NCBI RefSeq assembly: GCF_030867145.1
Contig: NC_134440.1
Coordinates: 310,001 to 374,000 of the forward strand
DNA from: Opisthocomus hoazin
Taxonomy: Eukaryota; Chordata; Aves; Opisthocomiformes; Opisthocomidae
Reading direction: 5' to 3'
Length of the DNA stretch: 64,000 nt
Both the position numbers and the translations under genes were made by a program. The notes beneath the pieces were generated by a model. It was not told where the DNA came from and did no database searches. It saw nothing but the letters and a program-made list of their open reading frames with translations. The stretch's first letter is position 1; each line of letters starts with the position of its first letter. This document shows, piece by piece, positions 47,026 through 56,977 of the stretch.

Positions 47026-47031
47026 AATAAA
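47026..47031 (+). terminator. GATAD2A: Candidate GATAD2A poly(A) signal (proximal)
   Basis: AATAAA in the context TTGTGAAATAAACCCTGG, followed by a T-rich stretch and GTGTGGTTGTGG about 50 nt downstream. Confidence 0.55.
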
Positions 47032-47983
47032 CCCTGGATTTTCATTTGAAACCCGTTTTGCGGTTTGGGAGCTGTGTGGTTGTGGTTTTTTTAATTTTAT
47101 TTTTTTATAATTTATTATCTGCTTGGTTTCTGTGCGTCGGCGCGGCCGCAGTCCTTCGCTAGAAGCACGCGTGGCCGGGTAGAAGCCGTTCTTTTCGCAG
47201 CACGTTCGACTTGGCCGGCGGTCCCGGTTTGTGTGAGGGGAGCTCTGCCAACTTCTGTGCTCCGGGGATTCCTGGGAATGGCATTCCAGCTGGGATAGCG
47301 CGGAAGACTCTTGGTTAATTGTAAAGTCAAGGTAGTTTGAGGGTGGGTTTTTTTTCTGTAGACACTTCTATCATCGTTTTAGGGAAATGTTCATTTACCT
47401 CTCAATTCTCAGACCGCTGTCACTTTTTTTTTTGCTTACTAAGGGGAAAAAAAAAAAATTACCAAAGTGCAGTTGAGAGTGGAAAACGGGGGACTGGGGC
47501 TGCGGGAGTGCAGCGGAGCAGGCTGGGCAGGGCTCCTCAGAAACCCTTTTTGGCTCGTTTCTCACTTTCTCCTGTTGGAAGGAGGGGGCACAGAAGGCTC
47601 TTTTTTTTTTTTTTTTTTAAATAATGAATATATAAATATATATATATAATGCAAAAAGACCTCAAGGAACCGCAGCAGTGTTTGACTACTGAAGGCAGAG
47701 TTACGCTGTGTGTTGCATTAGGCGAAATAACTTGCGTTGTGCTTTTTCTAAAACAAGAAAAAAAAGGAATTTATAATCCCCTAACAAAGGAGTGTAACAG
47801 AGTAATGTTACACCAGCGCAGGGTATGTTTTCGTCACTCCTATTTATTGTGACTCTAAATCTTTGATAATAAAAGAAAAAAAAAAAAATCTCACTAAACC
47901 CTGATAGTCAGTCTCGGTGGCGGAAGAATCTGAAATCAGTAACTGTATATTGTATTGTGAGGGATTTTTAGTATTTGGATGAC

Positions 47984-47989
47984 AATAAA
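47984..47989 (+). terminator. GATAD2A: Candidate GATAD2A poly(A) signal (distal)
   Basis: AATAAA in GACAATAAAGCAGTGG, followed within 20-30 nt by GGTTGGGTCTGCCTC, a GU-rich downstream element. Sequence character changes right after it. Confidence 0.6.
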
Positions 47990-48005
47990 GCAGTGGACAA
48001 ACGGT

Positions 48006-51000
48006 TGGGTCTGCCTCTTCTTTCGGGTGCAGCGTCTGGTGTCGCACCGCTGACGCAGCGGCGAGGGTGCTCGAGGTGAGGCTGTGCTCCGCACGGGTTC
48101 CTCCCCGACCCAGTGATGGGAGAACGGCAAAGGAAGGAGGAGAGAAGAGAAAGCTGCGTGGAATTTCAGGGATTGTGACTGGAAGCCGCAGACGGATTCA
48201 GTGTCCTCGCCGAGGCCGGGCTGGGCTGCGGATGGGGCGCGCACGCTCTCCGGGCGGGAGCGAGATGCGAACGCCTCCGCAGCCCTTCCTCTCACCCTGG
48301 AGTTGCTGCGTCTGTCCCTTGGTTACCCAGGGGGGGCTGGGTTTTTGGGTTTTTTGGGGTATTTTTTGATCTGTTGTGTGTATCCTGTCCTAAGAACTTG
48401 CCCTCCCGAGTGAGGAAGGCGGAGAAGAGGAAACCAGCTGCATGCGTTCTGCCTGCGTGCTGCGGAGCTGTGGTCGCTATGCCATTCCAAAACTGGAAAT
48501 TTAACCCCGTGTTCCTCCTGACGTACCTGAATACCTTCATAAGTTTGGTTCAATACTCCAGGATAACTCAGGAAGCTGCTGGATCGCTGCCCTCTGCGAG
48601 GAGAAAGGAGAGACTTCGACTGCAAGCTGCAGCAAGAGCATTGCCAAAATATTTTGGGCCCCGATTCTGGATAAAAGCGAAGGCGCTGGGGCAGCGCTCC
48701 GCAGCGTGGGGAAGGCTGCAGGCGCGGGGCATAGCGAGTCCCATCGCGCTGGGTCGCTCCCGGCGCTGGCAGCTCGCCGAAGCCCTGCAGCACGTCTTCC
48801 GGCTCACGGCGATCTGCAGCAAAGCGGAGAAACGCGGTTTTGCCGACAGCCCGTGCTCCCGAGCCACCGGTTTGGAGGGCAAGGGGGAAAAGGGACACCC
48901 GGCTCCTGCTCTAGAGCGAATCCCAGCTGGAAGGGAAGGAGAAAAGACACGAGCGCGAGCGTTTGGATTGTCAAGGGCAAAACCGCAGCGGCACCTCGGG
49001 ATTTGTGCACGTGCTGGATCGTGCTGTGGGCGTCTGTCGGTGAAAACCTCACTGAGCATCCAGCCTGGTCCTGCCAGAACTCCTCTGGTCGCTGTTCCCA
49101 GCCGCGGTCCGCCCTGCCGCTGCCCTGTGGCGAGGAAGAAGCGGTGGCCGCTGGTTGGCCGGGCTCCAGCGAGCCTTCCCCATGGGAACGCCTGAAACCG
49201 CGGCGGGTGAGGAGAGGTTGGTTCTGGGTGAGAGCAGGAAGAACTCGTTTTGGCGTCGTAAAACCCAGTTTTGGAGCTGCCAGAGCCAACGCGGTGGGAG
49301 GAGTGTGCTGCGGCGTGCGGGGGAGAGCAGCGAGGAGGAGGAGGAGGCTCCAGCACCAGGCAAAGCCCCTTCCCGGCGAGGGAAGCCGCCTTCTCCGAGC
49401 AGATCTGTGCCGAGGGCTGAGAGAAGTGTGGACTCCCCCAGCTCACCTCTCCCAGGTGCGCTGGGTGCGGCCGGGTCAGCTTTGGCCTGACCATGGCCTT
49501 CACAACCGGTTGAGATGTCGTTGGGTGGTGGGGTGTCTTTTGGGGTCCTTTACAAGCTTCTTCTGACCTTCTAGAATTGGAAAAATCTCTGAATTTCTGA
49601 AGATACGAGTTCAGGAACCAGTTTCATTCAAGCCATTTCATTTTCCTCAAAGCTGTTTCATTGCTGTGCTGGTGAAGGCTCTTACCGAGGAAGTCTTTTT
49701 ATGCAAAACTGCTGAAGTGGGAGCTCTTCACGCCGGGCTATTTTGGTACCAAAACCCTCGAGCTGCTGTGGGTTGAAGTAGTAGGAAGAGCCTGGTGGGC
49801 TCCGGCCGACGGCTGCACCCCGATGACCTGGGGTTCGGGACCTCGCTACGAGGTCAGCATCTCTAAAGTCGCAGAGGTAATTCTGGTGTGTTAATTGCGT
49901 GTGCTAATTTAGATATTGCTGGCATCTGAAGGGTTAAGTCTGCTACACTCCCAGTTCAGGGGATCCGTTAGGAAATGTGACCACTGGAGGTGATGGGTCT
50001 GGTCCCCCCCCAGGCAGGGTTCAGCCCCTCGGGGAGGAGGAGGATGAGGCCCTTCATCATCTCCAGAGCACTAACCGGGGGCTGGAGGGGTTTGAATCGC
50101 TCCCGATAACCCTTGCAATACCCCCCACGGCCTATTTTATTCCCATTCCCCATCAGCTACGCAAGAGCCACCCTCTGCTTGCTGGGGCTGCCCCAGGCCT
50201 GGCCGGCTCTGCTCCCCAGCTCCGCTCCCGCCTTGGGGATCCCCTCGGCAGCCGAGAGGTGTCGGGCTCCTTCGGTCCCACAGCTCCCGGGCTCGGTGGC
50301 AGAAGCGGCAGCGTGCGGCACGGCTGGGGGACGGCGGGCAGGATTGCATCAGCTCCCGCTTCGGAGCCCGCGCGGGGTCTCGTGTCCGGCACTGCGCTGT
50401 GACCTCCTCGGCGCAGGGAAATGGCAGAGCTTGGGCTGCGATCAGTACAGTCGAGGAAGGGAGAGTTTGGTTCTTTAAATACCTTCTTTGCTGTTAAAGA
50501 TAAATTGTAAATATAAATGATGAACACGGGAGCCCCTCATCACGATTACAGCCACAGCAGGCTTAAGGTGTACCGGGGAGAGATGTATAAACCCTCTTTT
50601 AAATACAAGTAAAATAGTAAAAAGCTGGGGTTTGTGTCAGTCCCCGGCTCCTGTCTCCGGACTTCGGTGGCGATGGGGAAATGAGGCCGTCGGTGGGGTT
50701 TAGGCCATCCCAGGGTGGGTGAGGGGATGCTGGAACCAGCCAAGCCCCCTCCCTGCAGGCGAGTGGGAAGGGAAAATTGAGATGTTGCTTAGGAAAAGCC
50801 TTAATAATTGCCTTAATGATGATTACTTGAATATGGAGTTCTATTCCTAAGGATAAAGGTTATATATTTAAAAGGAAATTTGTCAGACAACTCGAGCTGT
50901 GAAATAACGACTTCTGAAAAAGCGGCTTTTGCTTGTTCCCTCCCTGCAGTAACGACGCCTCGCTGTCCGGTCTCGCTGCTCTTCCCCCCGTCCGGCAGCG

Positions 51001-51071
51001 AAAGCCCCGACTCCTCGCAGCCCGCTGCCCAAGCCCGTGCCCGGCCGGAGCCTCCTGCTCGGCTGCTGCCA
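48006..51071. other. GC-rich intergenic DNA, no gene supported
   Basis: Several overlapping frames of 270-310 codons exist on both strands (48374-49566). They lack recognisable domains, overlap one another and reflect few stop codons in GC-rich DNA. No kinase motif (HRD, DFG) of TSSK6 was seen. It contains GAGGAGGAGG purine tracts near 49330. Confidence 0.6.
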
Positions 51072-51311
51072 GGGCTGTGCGGTGGGCGGCTGGGTGCTGG
51101 GCTGCGACGTGACCGGGGCTGTGCGGTGGGCGGCTGGGTGCTGGGCTGTGACGTTACCGGGGCTGTGCAGTGGGCGGCTGGGTGCTGGGCTGAGACGTGA
51201 CCGGGGCTGTGCAGTGGGCAGCTGGGTGCTGGGCTGCAACGTGACCGGGGCTGTGCGGTGGGCGGCTGGGTGCTGGGCTGTGACGTGACCAGGGCTGTGC
51301 GGTGGGAGCTG
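51072..51311. repeat. 44-bp minisatellite, ~5.4 copies
   Basis: Units start at 51072, 51116, 51160, 51204 and 51248, plus a partial unit from 51292. Each begins GGGCTGTGCGGTGGGCGGCT (G/A variants) and ends with an ACGTGACC or ACGTTACC block. Copies differ by one to four bases, so the array is fairly young. Confidence 0.93.
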
Positions 51312-53009
51312 CGGGGGTCCCAGCTGACGGCCCCCGAGGAGGGTAAGTGGAGATTCACGGGTGTGGGTGGTGCGTGGGGACCTCAGAGAACGTGTTCCTT
51401 CCCGCTCCAGCACAGAAATAATCCCATTTATGCACCCCCCAGTCCTGGCACTCGGCTCTGCGCCCATCGCCTGAGCTCGGGGCAGGGGGGTCCTGGGTCT
51501 CAGACCCCAGCCCCGCTCCTCGGCGTGTGGGAATCGGATGCTGCATGGTACCCGCATCACCCCGGGCCTTCATCTCGGGGGATCTCAGGGGGGTTACAAC
51601 CCCCCACGGATGTCAGACCCCAACCCTGGGCAGCTCTTCCCAGCAGCGCTCCTGTCTGGACGGGATACCCGGCTCGTGGTGATGCGCTGGCGGCAGGAAG
51701 ACGTCCCCACGGGGTGTTGCTCCAGCCCATCACCCTCCTCCCCGCTGAGGGACAAAACCCAACGGGTTTCGCATCTTCAGGCAATCAGCAAACGGCGTGA
51801 AACCTCCTGGGACGCCTTTGCTCGGAGCCCGTGGCCGGGCAGGGCTTGGGCCTCGGTTTTCCCTGTGGATGGGGTCTCCCTCAGCCTTAAGCACCCCAAC
51901 CAGCCCGGGAGCCCCCGCCCCAGGGGGTTTTGGGGTCCTGCACAGCCCCCAGACCTGGTCGGGGTTAAAGGCAGAAGTTTGGCTTCTGCAGTGGGAGGGG
52001 GCTGGGGGCTTTGGGCTGCGCAGGGTCCGGGTTTCTCTCGGTAAATGGGCTGCCTGATCCTATTCCTGCTTTTCTCCTCCCCGCGCACAGCGCACCTGGA
52101 TCGGGGAGCACGCGTGGGTGTCCTGCCGAAGTCACGCCGGCTTCCTGAGGACAATTTGCCAGCAGAAAAATCCCCAGGTAAGCGCTGAACGCTGCGAACC
52201 CAGACACAAAACCCCGTCTGCCGGGAAACGGGGCTGAACTTCTTCCCCTTGTCCAGCATCTTGAATTCGCACCCCGAATCGTAAGCCCCCGTCCCCCAGA
52301 CGTGGCTGTGGGGCTTTCTCCAGCCTTTCCCTGGTGCGTGGGGTGGGGCTGGAGCATCCGCCGAGTCCAGACCCAGTCCAAGCCGTGCCCTTGGTGATCC
52401 CCCAGTTAGATTACACCCTACCCCACCCCCCACCCCACCCCCCACGCTGCCTCCCCATCCCTCCACACCTTCATTTCCCTGGCTCATTACCTCAGCGAGC
52501 TTAATCATGAGCCAGCGATGGCTTTCTGTCTCCTCAGAGCCGGGTGAACAAAGGGAGCGAGAGGTTTCCAGCAGCCCAGGCATGGCGGGGAGCGCCCGCC
52601 GCAGGGGTGGCCCCCCCAGGGGTGCAGCCTCTTCGCTGGAGCATCCTCAAAGGGAAAATCCTCAGCGTCCCGGGGGAGTGGGAGCTCAGACCCCGACCCG
52701 AGGGACCACACCCGGGGTGGGAAAAGGGTTCCCGGCGTGGGAACGCAGCCGGGGAGCAGGACCCCCCTGGGGACAGGGGACGAGGTTTGGCTGTGGTCCG
52801 GATGGGTTCGGCGCTCCGAGCATGAGCAGAGCTACCGGCGAGGGATCGAGGGGGTGTTCTGTTTTCTCGTGATGTTACAGGCGGGCGGCGAAGCTGCTGC
52901 AGCCCTGGGTCTGTGGCTGCGCCCGGAGGTGCAGCTGATTCCAGGGGCACCCACCGGGAAAGCGCTCGGCCCCCCCGTGTTCTACCCCCCGGCTGGGCTT
53001 CCCCGGGGG
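51312..53009. other. GC-rich intergenic DNA, no gene supported
   Basis: No recognisable exon. Short CCCCACCCC repeats occur near 52418-52443. Long frames on the minus strand (for example 51777-52583) have no family resemblance. Confidence 0.6.
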
Positions 53010-53531
53010 ACAGAATCCCAGAATCCCAGCATGTTCGGGGTTGGAAGGGCCCTCTGTGGGTCACCCAGCCCAACCCCCTGCCCAAGCAGGGTCACCCAGA
53101 GCAGGGGGCACAGCACCGCGGCCAGGCGGGGCTGGAATATCTCCAGAGAAGGAGACTCCACAGCCTCCCTGGGCAGCCTGGGCCAGGGCTCCATCACCCT
53201 CAGAGGGAAGAAGTTCTTCCTCGGGTTCAGCTGGAGCTTCCTCAGCTTCAGTTTGTGCCCAGTGCCCCTTGTCCTGTCGCTGGGCACCACTGAACAGAGT
53301 CTGGCCCCGGCCTCCTGACCCCTACCCTGCAGATATTTAGAGGCATTTCTAAGGTCCCCTCTCAGCCTTCTCTTCTCCAGGCTGAACAAGCCCAGCTCCC
53401 TCAGCCTCTCCTCGTAGGAGAGATGCTCCAGTCCCCTCCTCATCCTCGCAGCCCTCCGCTAGACTCTCCAGCAGCTCCTCATCTTTCTTGAACTGGGGAG
53501 CCCAGAACTGGACAGAGTACTCCAGACCTCG
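53010..53531 (-). mobile_element. CR1 LINE fragment (~520 bp), minus strand
   Basis: The reverse complement of the CR1 3' half. The tail CAGAATCCCAGAATCCCAGC (decayed octamers) is at 53011-53030, and the ORF2 C-terminal part extends to about 53531. On the minus strand the frame is open over about 150 codons (53443-52982). It is the same subfamily as the copies at 8105 and 28546. Confidence 0.93.
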
Positions 53532-54760
53532 GTGAGAATCACGGGGGGCTGTCAGGTTTGACCCCCATCTCTGCCTGCAGCGGCGCAGGAGGACGAGGCC
53601 CGGCGCCGGCGAGAGGGTCACGGCGTGGCTGCTCCCCCCTCCACGAGGGTCTTCGCCCACATCCGCAAATCCACCTGCAATGAAAGGGTTCAGTACCGGG
53701 GCCGGCGAGCGAACGGCGGCGAAGGCTGAAGGAGCCACAGCAGATGTGGAGGAAGACTCTGGCTCTGGGGGGCCAGCGCTAACAAACCCCCAGGGTCGCT
53801 CTGGATGGGACGAGGAGCAGGGGCCTTTCCCACCTCCGCCACTGCATCCCTGGGCTCACCCTTCCGGTGTCCCCCAGCCCCCCCGTGCCCCCCCAGCCCC
53901 GGGCTCCCCGCTGCAGCGGGGCCGAGCCTCCGTGGGCAGGCTTGGGGCCGGGAGGCAGCCATCCTTCCCCCATCCCGCGGCTCCCACCGGAGTCTGGGGG
54001 CAAAGCAGGGCTGGAGGAAGCGGGGAGCTGCTGCCCAGCCCAAGCGTCCCCCATCTTTGGTGCCCTCTCCCCCCACCCAGCACCTCGGTGGGCGCCCGGC
54101 CGGCCGCCTTGGCCCTGCCATCTGCCAAATTATTAATTCCCCGCGGCAGGCGAGGGATTACGGCCGCTGATTAGGGCTTAAGACATGAGTGACCTTGATC
54201 TGAAGCGACGGAGGGGTTTGCAGAGCTGGGGGGTGCGGGAAAAAACCACCCCCGGGGGGGGAAGCACAGGGTGCTGCGGGGGTCCTCGCCCTGCTCCCGC
54301 CCCGGGATCCTGGGGTGTGGGGGCTGCGGAGGTAAACTGGTGGGTGCTGGTGGGGGGAGCCTTCGGGCTGCGGACACAGAGCAGGGCTGGGGTGCGGGGG
54401 TCTGCGGGGGTCACGCTGCCCGGTCACTGGTGGGTGCCCCCCCCACCCCTCCAGTATCTCCAGCAGCCGGGGGCTTGGTCCCCGTGGGGGTGTGCAGCCA
54501 TATGGGGGGGGTACACGGGGGGGTGCAGGCACCGGTGCGGGGGTGCACGCAGGAGCCCAACGGAGGGGCTGAGCACCCTCGGGCGCAGGATCCGTGCACG
54601 GAGGGCAGCGGGATCTCCCGGTGTTCCCGCCCCGTGCCCGGGTGCTCAGCCACACCTCACCGCCGCAGCTCCCCGCCCCCGGTCGCACCGGCACCAGCGA
54701 GCGCAGACCCCACTGCTGCCCTCCGCTCGCGTTGCCCCTTTAAGACCCGGCGCCCCGCGG
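53532..54760. other. GC-rich intergenic DNA upstream of NDUFA13
   Basis: No gene recognised. Composition becomes strongly CpG-rich toward 54700, merging into the NDUFA13 promoter. Confidence 0.6.
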
Positions 54761-54764
54761 GGGC

Positions 54765-54841
54765 CGCTGTCACGTGGCGCGCCCCCCTCATCACGTGGTG
54801 CCGAGCGGGGCGGAAGTGGCGTCGGCGCGGGTCGCGCCGGG
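54765..54841 (+). promoter_or_regulatory. NDUFA13: NDUFA13 promoter with two E-boxes and an ETS-like site
   Basis: TATA-less and CpG-rich. Two CACGTG sites lie 21 bp apart (54771-54776 and 54792-54797), about two helical turns, in GTCACGTGGC and ATCACGTGGT contexts. A GGAAGT ETS-type core follows at about 54812. E-box plus ETS promoters are typical of nuclear-encoded mitochondrial genes. The start codon is 45 bp after the second E-box. Confidence 0.6.
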
Positions 54842-54935
54842 ATGGCGGCGCCGAAGGTGAAGCAGGACATGGCCCCCCCGGGCGGGTACGGGCCCATCGA
54901 CTACAAACGGCACCTCCCGCGCCGCGGCTTCTCAG
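54842..54935 (+). CDS. NDUFA13: NDUFA13 exon 1 (1-32)
   Basis: ATG in CGGGATGG context. It ends one base into Gly32, with donor CAG|GTGGGC. Confidence 0.96.
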
Positions 54936-56179
54936 GTGGGCGGCGGCCGGGGGGGGGGACCCGGGGGTGACACGGGGGGGACCCGGTCTGGGGGGTCCTG
55001 GCCTGGGGGGTCCCGGTGCTCCCGGTCCCCCCGGTGCCGCCCCTCACCGCCCCCCTCCCCCCCCCTGCAGGTTACAGCCTCTTCGCGCTCGGCATCGGCA
55101 GCCTCCTGCTCGGCTACTACACCCTCATCAAGTGGAACCGGGAGAGAAGGTGCCGCCCCCCCCCCCCCCCGGTGCCCCCCCCGGTGCTGCCCCCGGGATG
55201 CTCCGTGCCCCCCCCCCCCCCCCCCCCCCCCCGCGCTCCTGCCCCGGGCTCACCGGCTCTGGCGCCTCGTTGCCCCCCCCCCCCCCCCCGGGGGCTGTGC
55301 CTCGGTTCCCTGCCCGGAATCTGCTCCCCCCCGCTCCGGTTCCAGTGCAGGCAGGTGCTCATCTGGTCCCCCCCCCCGCTCCGGTGCCCCCCGGTGCCCC
55401 ACTGACCCCCCCGGTCCCGGCGCAGGAGGCTGCTCATCGAGGAGCTGGAGGCGCGGATCGCGCTGATGCCGCTGCTGCAGGCCGAGTCGGATCGCAGGTA
55501 CGGGGGGGGGCTGGGGGGGGCCCCGCTGGGCCCAGCGCGGGGGATGCCTGAGCCGAGTGTGTGTGTCCCCCCCCCACAGGACCCTGCGCATGCTGCGGCA
55601 GAACCTGGACGAGGAGGCCAAGATCATGCGGGACGTCCCCGGCTGGAAGGTGGGTGAGCCCCTGGGGGGGGGCCTGCCAGCCCCCCCCCTTTCCCCTGCC
55701 CAGCCCCCCCCTTCCCCTGCCAGCCCCCCCCCCCCCCCCCCCCCCGTGCCCCTGTCAGCCCTTCCCCTGCCAGCCCCCCCCCCCGTGCCCCTGTCAGCCC
55801 TTCCCCTGCCAGCCTCCCCCCCGTGCCCCTGCCAGCCCCCTCCGCGCCCCTGCTAGCCCCCCCGTGCCCCCCTGGTGAGACCCCCCCCACCCTGCCCTGC
55901 CTGGCTCCGCGCCGGAGCTCAGCCAGCCGGGATCGCCTGGGCCCGCAGCCCCGGCGGCATTGGGGGGTCTGCGCTGGGGGGTGACGCTCCCTCCCCCCGG
56001 GGTGTGGGGTGGGTCTGTGCCCACTGCCCCCCCCCTCAGCCCTCACCCCCCCACCTCAGGTGGGCGAGTCCCTGTTCCACACCGAGCGCTGGGTGCCCCC
56101 GACGCTGGACGAGCTCTACTACCTGCGCCCCAGCGCCGAGCTGGACAACGAGAAGTTCGGCCTGCAGTACTACGTCTGA
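54842..56179 (+). CDS. NDUFA13: NDUFA13 (GRIM-19), complex I accessory subunit; five exons, 144 aa
   Basis: Joined exons 54842-54935, 55071-55149, 55426-55497, 55580-55649 and 56060-56179 total 435 nt, 144 codons plus TGA, the same length as the human protein. NDUFA13 is an integral accessory subunit of respiratory complex I in the inner mitochondrial membrane, needed for its assembly. It has also been described as a STAT3-binding cell-death regulator. The N-terminus [20 protein letters not shown] is typical, with no cleavable presequence. One transmembrane helix spans about residues 34-52 and is followed by KWNRERRRL, then a long amphipathic helix (57-100) and [19 protein letters not shown]. 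The start has G at -3 and +4. The C-terminal tail (129-144) diverges from mammals. All five exons fit in 1.3 kb, a microchromosome-style compaction. Confidence 0.97.
55071..55149 (+). CDS. NDUFA13: NDUFA13 exon 2 (32-58), transmembrane helix
   Basis: Acceptor CCTGCAG. It encodes [19 protein letters not shown] then KWNRER. Donor AAG|GTGCCG. Confidence 0.95.
55150..55425. repeat. C-tract-rich NDUFA13 intron 2
   Basis: 276 bp, mostly C. It includes a 25-C run at 55208-55232 and several shorter runs. It is the G-rich strand of a potential quadruplex on the minus strand, and its length is likely to be polymorphic or mis-assembled. Confidence 0.85.
55426..55497 (+). CDS. NDUFA13: NDUFA13 exon 3 (58-82)
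   Basis: Encodes [20 protein letters not shown] then SDR. Acceptor CGCAG, donor CAG|GTACGG. Confidence 0.95.
55580..55649 (+). CDS. NDUFA13: NDUFA13 exon 4 (82-105)
   Basis: Encodes [20 protein letters not shown] then GWK. Acceptor CCACAG, donor AAG|GTGGGT. Confidence 0.95.
55676..55866. repeat. C-rich tandem repeat in NDUFA13 intron 4
   Basis: Irregular units of CCTGCCAGCCC plus a C run plus GTGCCCCTGTCAGCCCTTCC, repeated several times. The longest C run is about 22. It fills much of the 410-bp intron 55650-56059. Confidence 0.8.
56060..56179 (+). CDS. NDUFA13: NDUFA13 exon 5 (106-144)
   Basis: Encodes [20 protein letters not shown] onward to LQYYV and TGA at 56177-56179. Acceptor CCTCAG. 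Confidence 0.96.
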   Translation: MGESLFHTERWVPPTLDELYYLRPSAELDNEKFGLQYYV

Positions 56180-56249
56180 TGTCGCGACATGGCACGACAC
56201 GGCGTGACACGGCACCCCCCGGCACCCCTCCGCCCCCCCTGGTTCTGTC

Positions 56250-56255
56250 ATTAAA
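56250..56255 (+). terminator. NDUFA13: NDUFA13 poly(A) signal ATTAAA
   Basis: ATTAAA 71 nt after the stop, in GTCATTAAAAGCAG, followed by GTGTCACGGCGGGGTGCGTG. It implies a 3' UTR of about 90-100 nt. Confidence 0.75.
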
Positions 56256-56930
56256 AGCAGCGGTGTCACGGCGGGGTGCGTGCTCTGTGCAGCCCCGGTC
56301 TCAGCGCTCCCGGGGCGCTCGCGGCTCTTCCCAGCCCCTGGGGGGGGCCGGGGGGGTCGGGTCTGGCTCCGGGGGGGTCGCTTTGGCTGTGGGGGGGGTC
56401 GGGTCTGGCTCCAGGGACCGTGGCCCATGGCAGGAGCTGTGGGGGATTGCTGCTGAGGGGGGTCCAGTACCGGCTCGGTGGGATCCCTGGGGCGGGGACT
56501 GGGCTCTCGGTTTCAGGGGGGGTCGCAGTTCGAGGGGGGGCAGCCCTGTGAGGCCCCCCCCGCTCGCTGGTGCTGCGGGTCCGGCTTCCACCGGGACAGG
56601 GTGAAAACTGCCGGGTCTGGGGTCCGCTCCAGGGGTCACTGCAGGGGGGGGTCACGGGCACGTTCCCTTCTTTCCCGCTCCCCACCCCCCCGTGCCCGCT
56701 CCCTGCTGCTCTCTCCTCCTCCTCCTCCTCTTTCCCCCCTCCATGCCCGGTGCCGGGGGGGGGGCGCGGGGCGGGCCGGGGGCCGGTGCGATGCTCCCGG
56801 CGGGGGGGTTGGGGGGGGGGCGGGGGCAGCCGGAGTCGCCTCCCCCGGGCGGAACCGCGAAGCGGGAGGGGAGGGGGGGGGGGTGGGGGGGTCGCCGCGC
56901 AGCTCCCGCAGGGCTCCGCCGCTGCCCGGT
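56256..56930 (+). promoter_or_regulatory. YJEFN3: YJEFN3 upstream region: G-rich, CpG-rich, no TATA box
   Basis: It contains two copies of a GGGTCGGGTCTGGCTCC block (about 56356-56416) and dense G runs at 56752-56890 that meet the usual quadruplex pattern of four G3+ tracts. The region separates the NDUFA13 3' end from the YJEFN3 start by only about 0.7 kb, so it must hold both a terminator and a promoter, or permit read-through. Confidence 0.45.
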
Positions 56931-56934
56931 ATGA
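56791..56934 (+). other. Upstream ORF overlapping the YJEFN3 start (ATGA)
   Basis: From ATG at 56791 an open frame of 47 codons runs to TGA at 56932-56934, so its stop overlaps the YJEFN3 ATG as ATGA. It matters only if the transcript starts upstream of 56791, which is not known. The encoded peptide is Gly/Arg-rich and unlikely to be a functional protein. Confidence 0.4.
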
Positions 56935-56977
56935 GCTCCGCGGCCGGCCCCCCCCGGGACCCCCCCCGCTACGTCAG
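56931..56977 (+). CDS. YJEFN3: YJEFN3 exon 1 (1-16)
   Basis: ATG then [15 protein letters not shown] at -3, and it ends after two bases of codon 16 with donor CAG|GTGAGT. MSSAAG matches the mammalian N-terminus. Confidence 0.85.

Larger units (their letters stand above)
43673..48005 (+). other. GATAD2A: GATAD2A 3' UTR (probable extent)
   Basis: About 4.3 kb of mostly AT-rich sequence without coding potential. AATAAA hexamers occur at 45996, 46056, 47026 and 47984. The last two have well-placed U/GU-rich sequence after them. Composition changes to GC-rich intergenic DNA just after 48000, which is why the end is placed there. An A20 run at 44575-44594 could cause internal oligo(dT) priming. 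A TATATATC microsatellite lies at 45112-45143. Confidence 0.6.

Noticed and set aside
48374-49566. Overlapping 270-310-codon ORFs on both strands
   Set aside because: They overlap each other in several frames, have no recognisable domain or splice context, and occur where GC content makes stops rare.
54271-55551. 426-codon Pro/Gly/Ala-rich + strand ORF across NDUFA13
   Set aside because: It crosses the NDUFA13 promoter, exons and C-tract introns in a different frame from the real protein.
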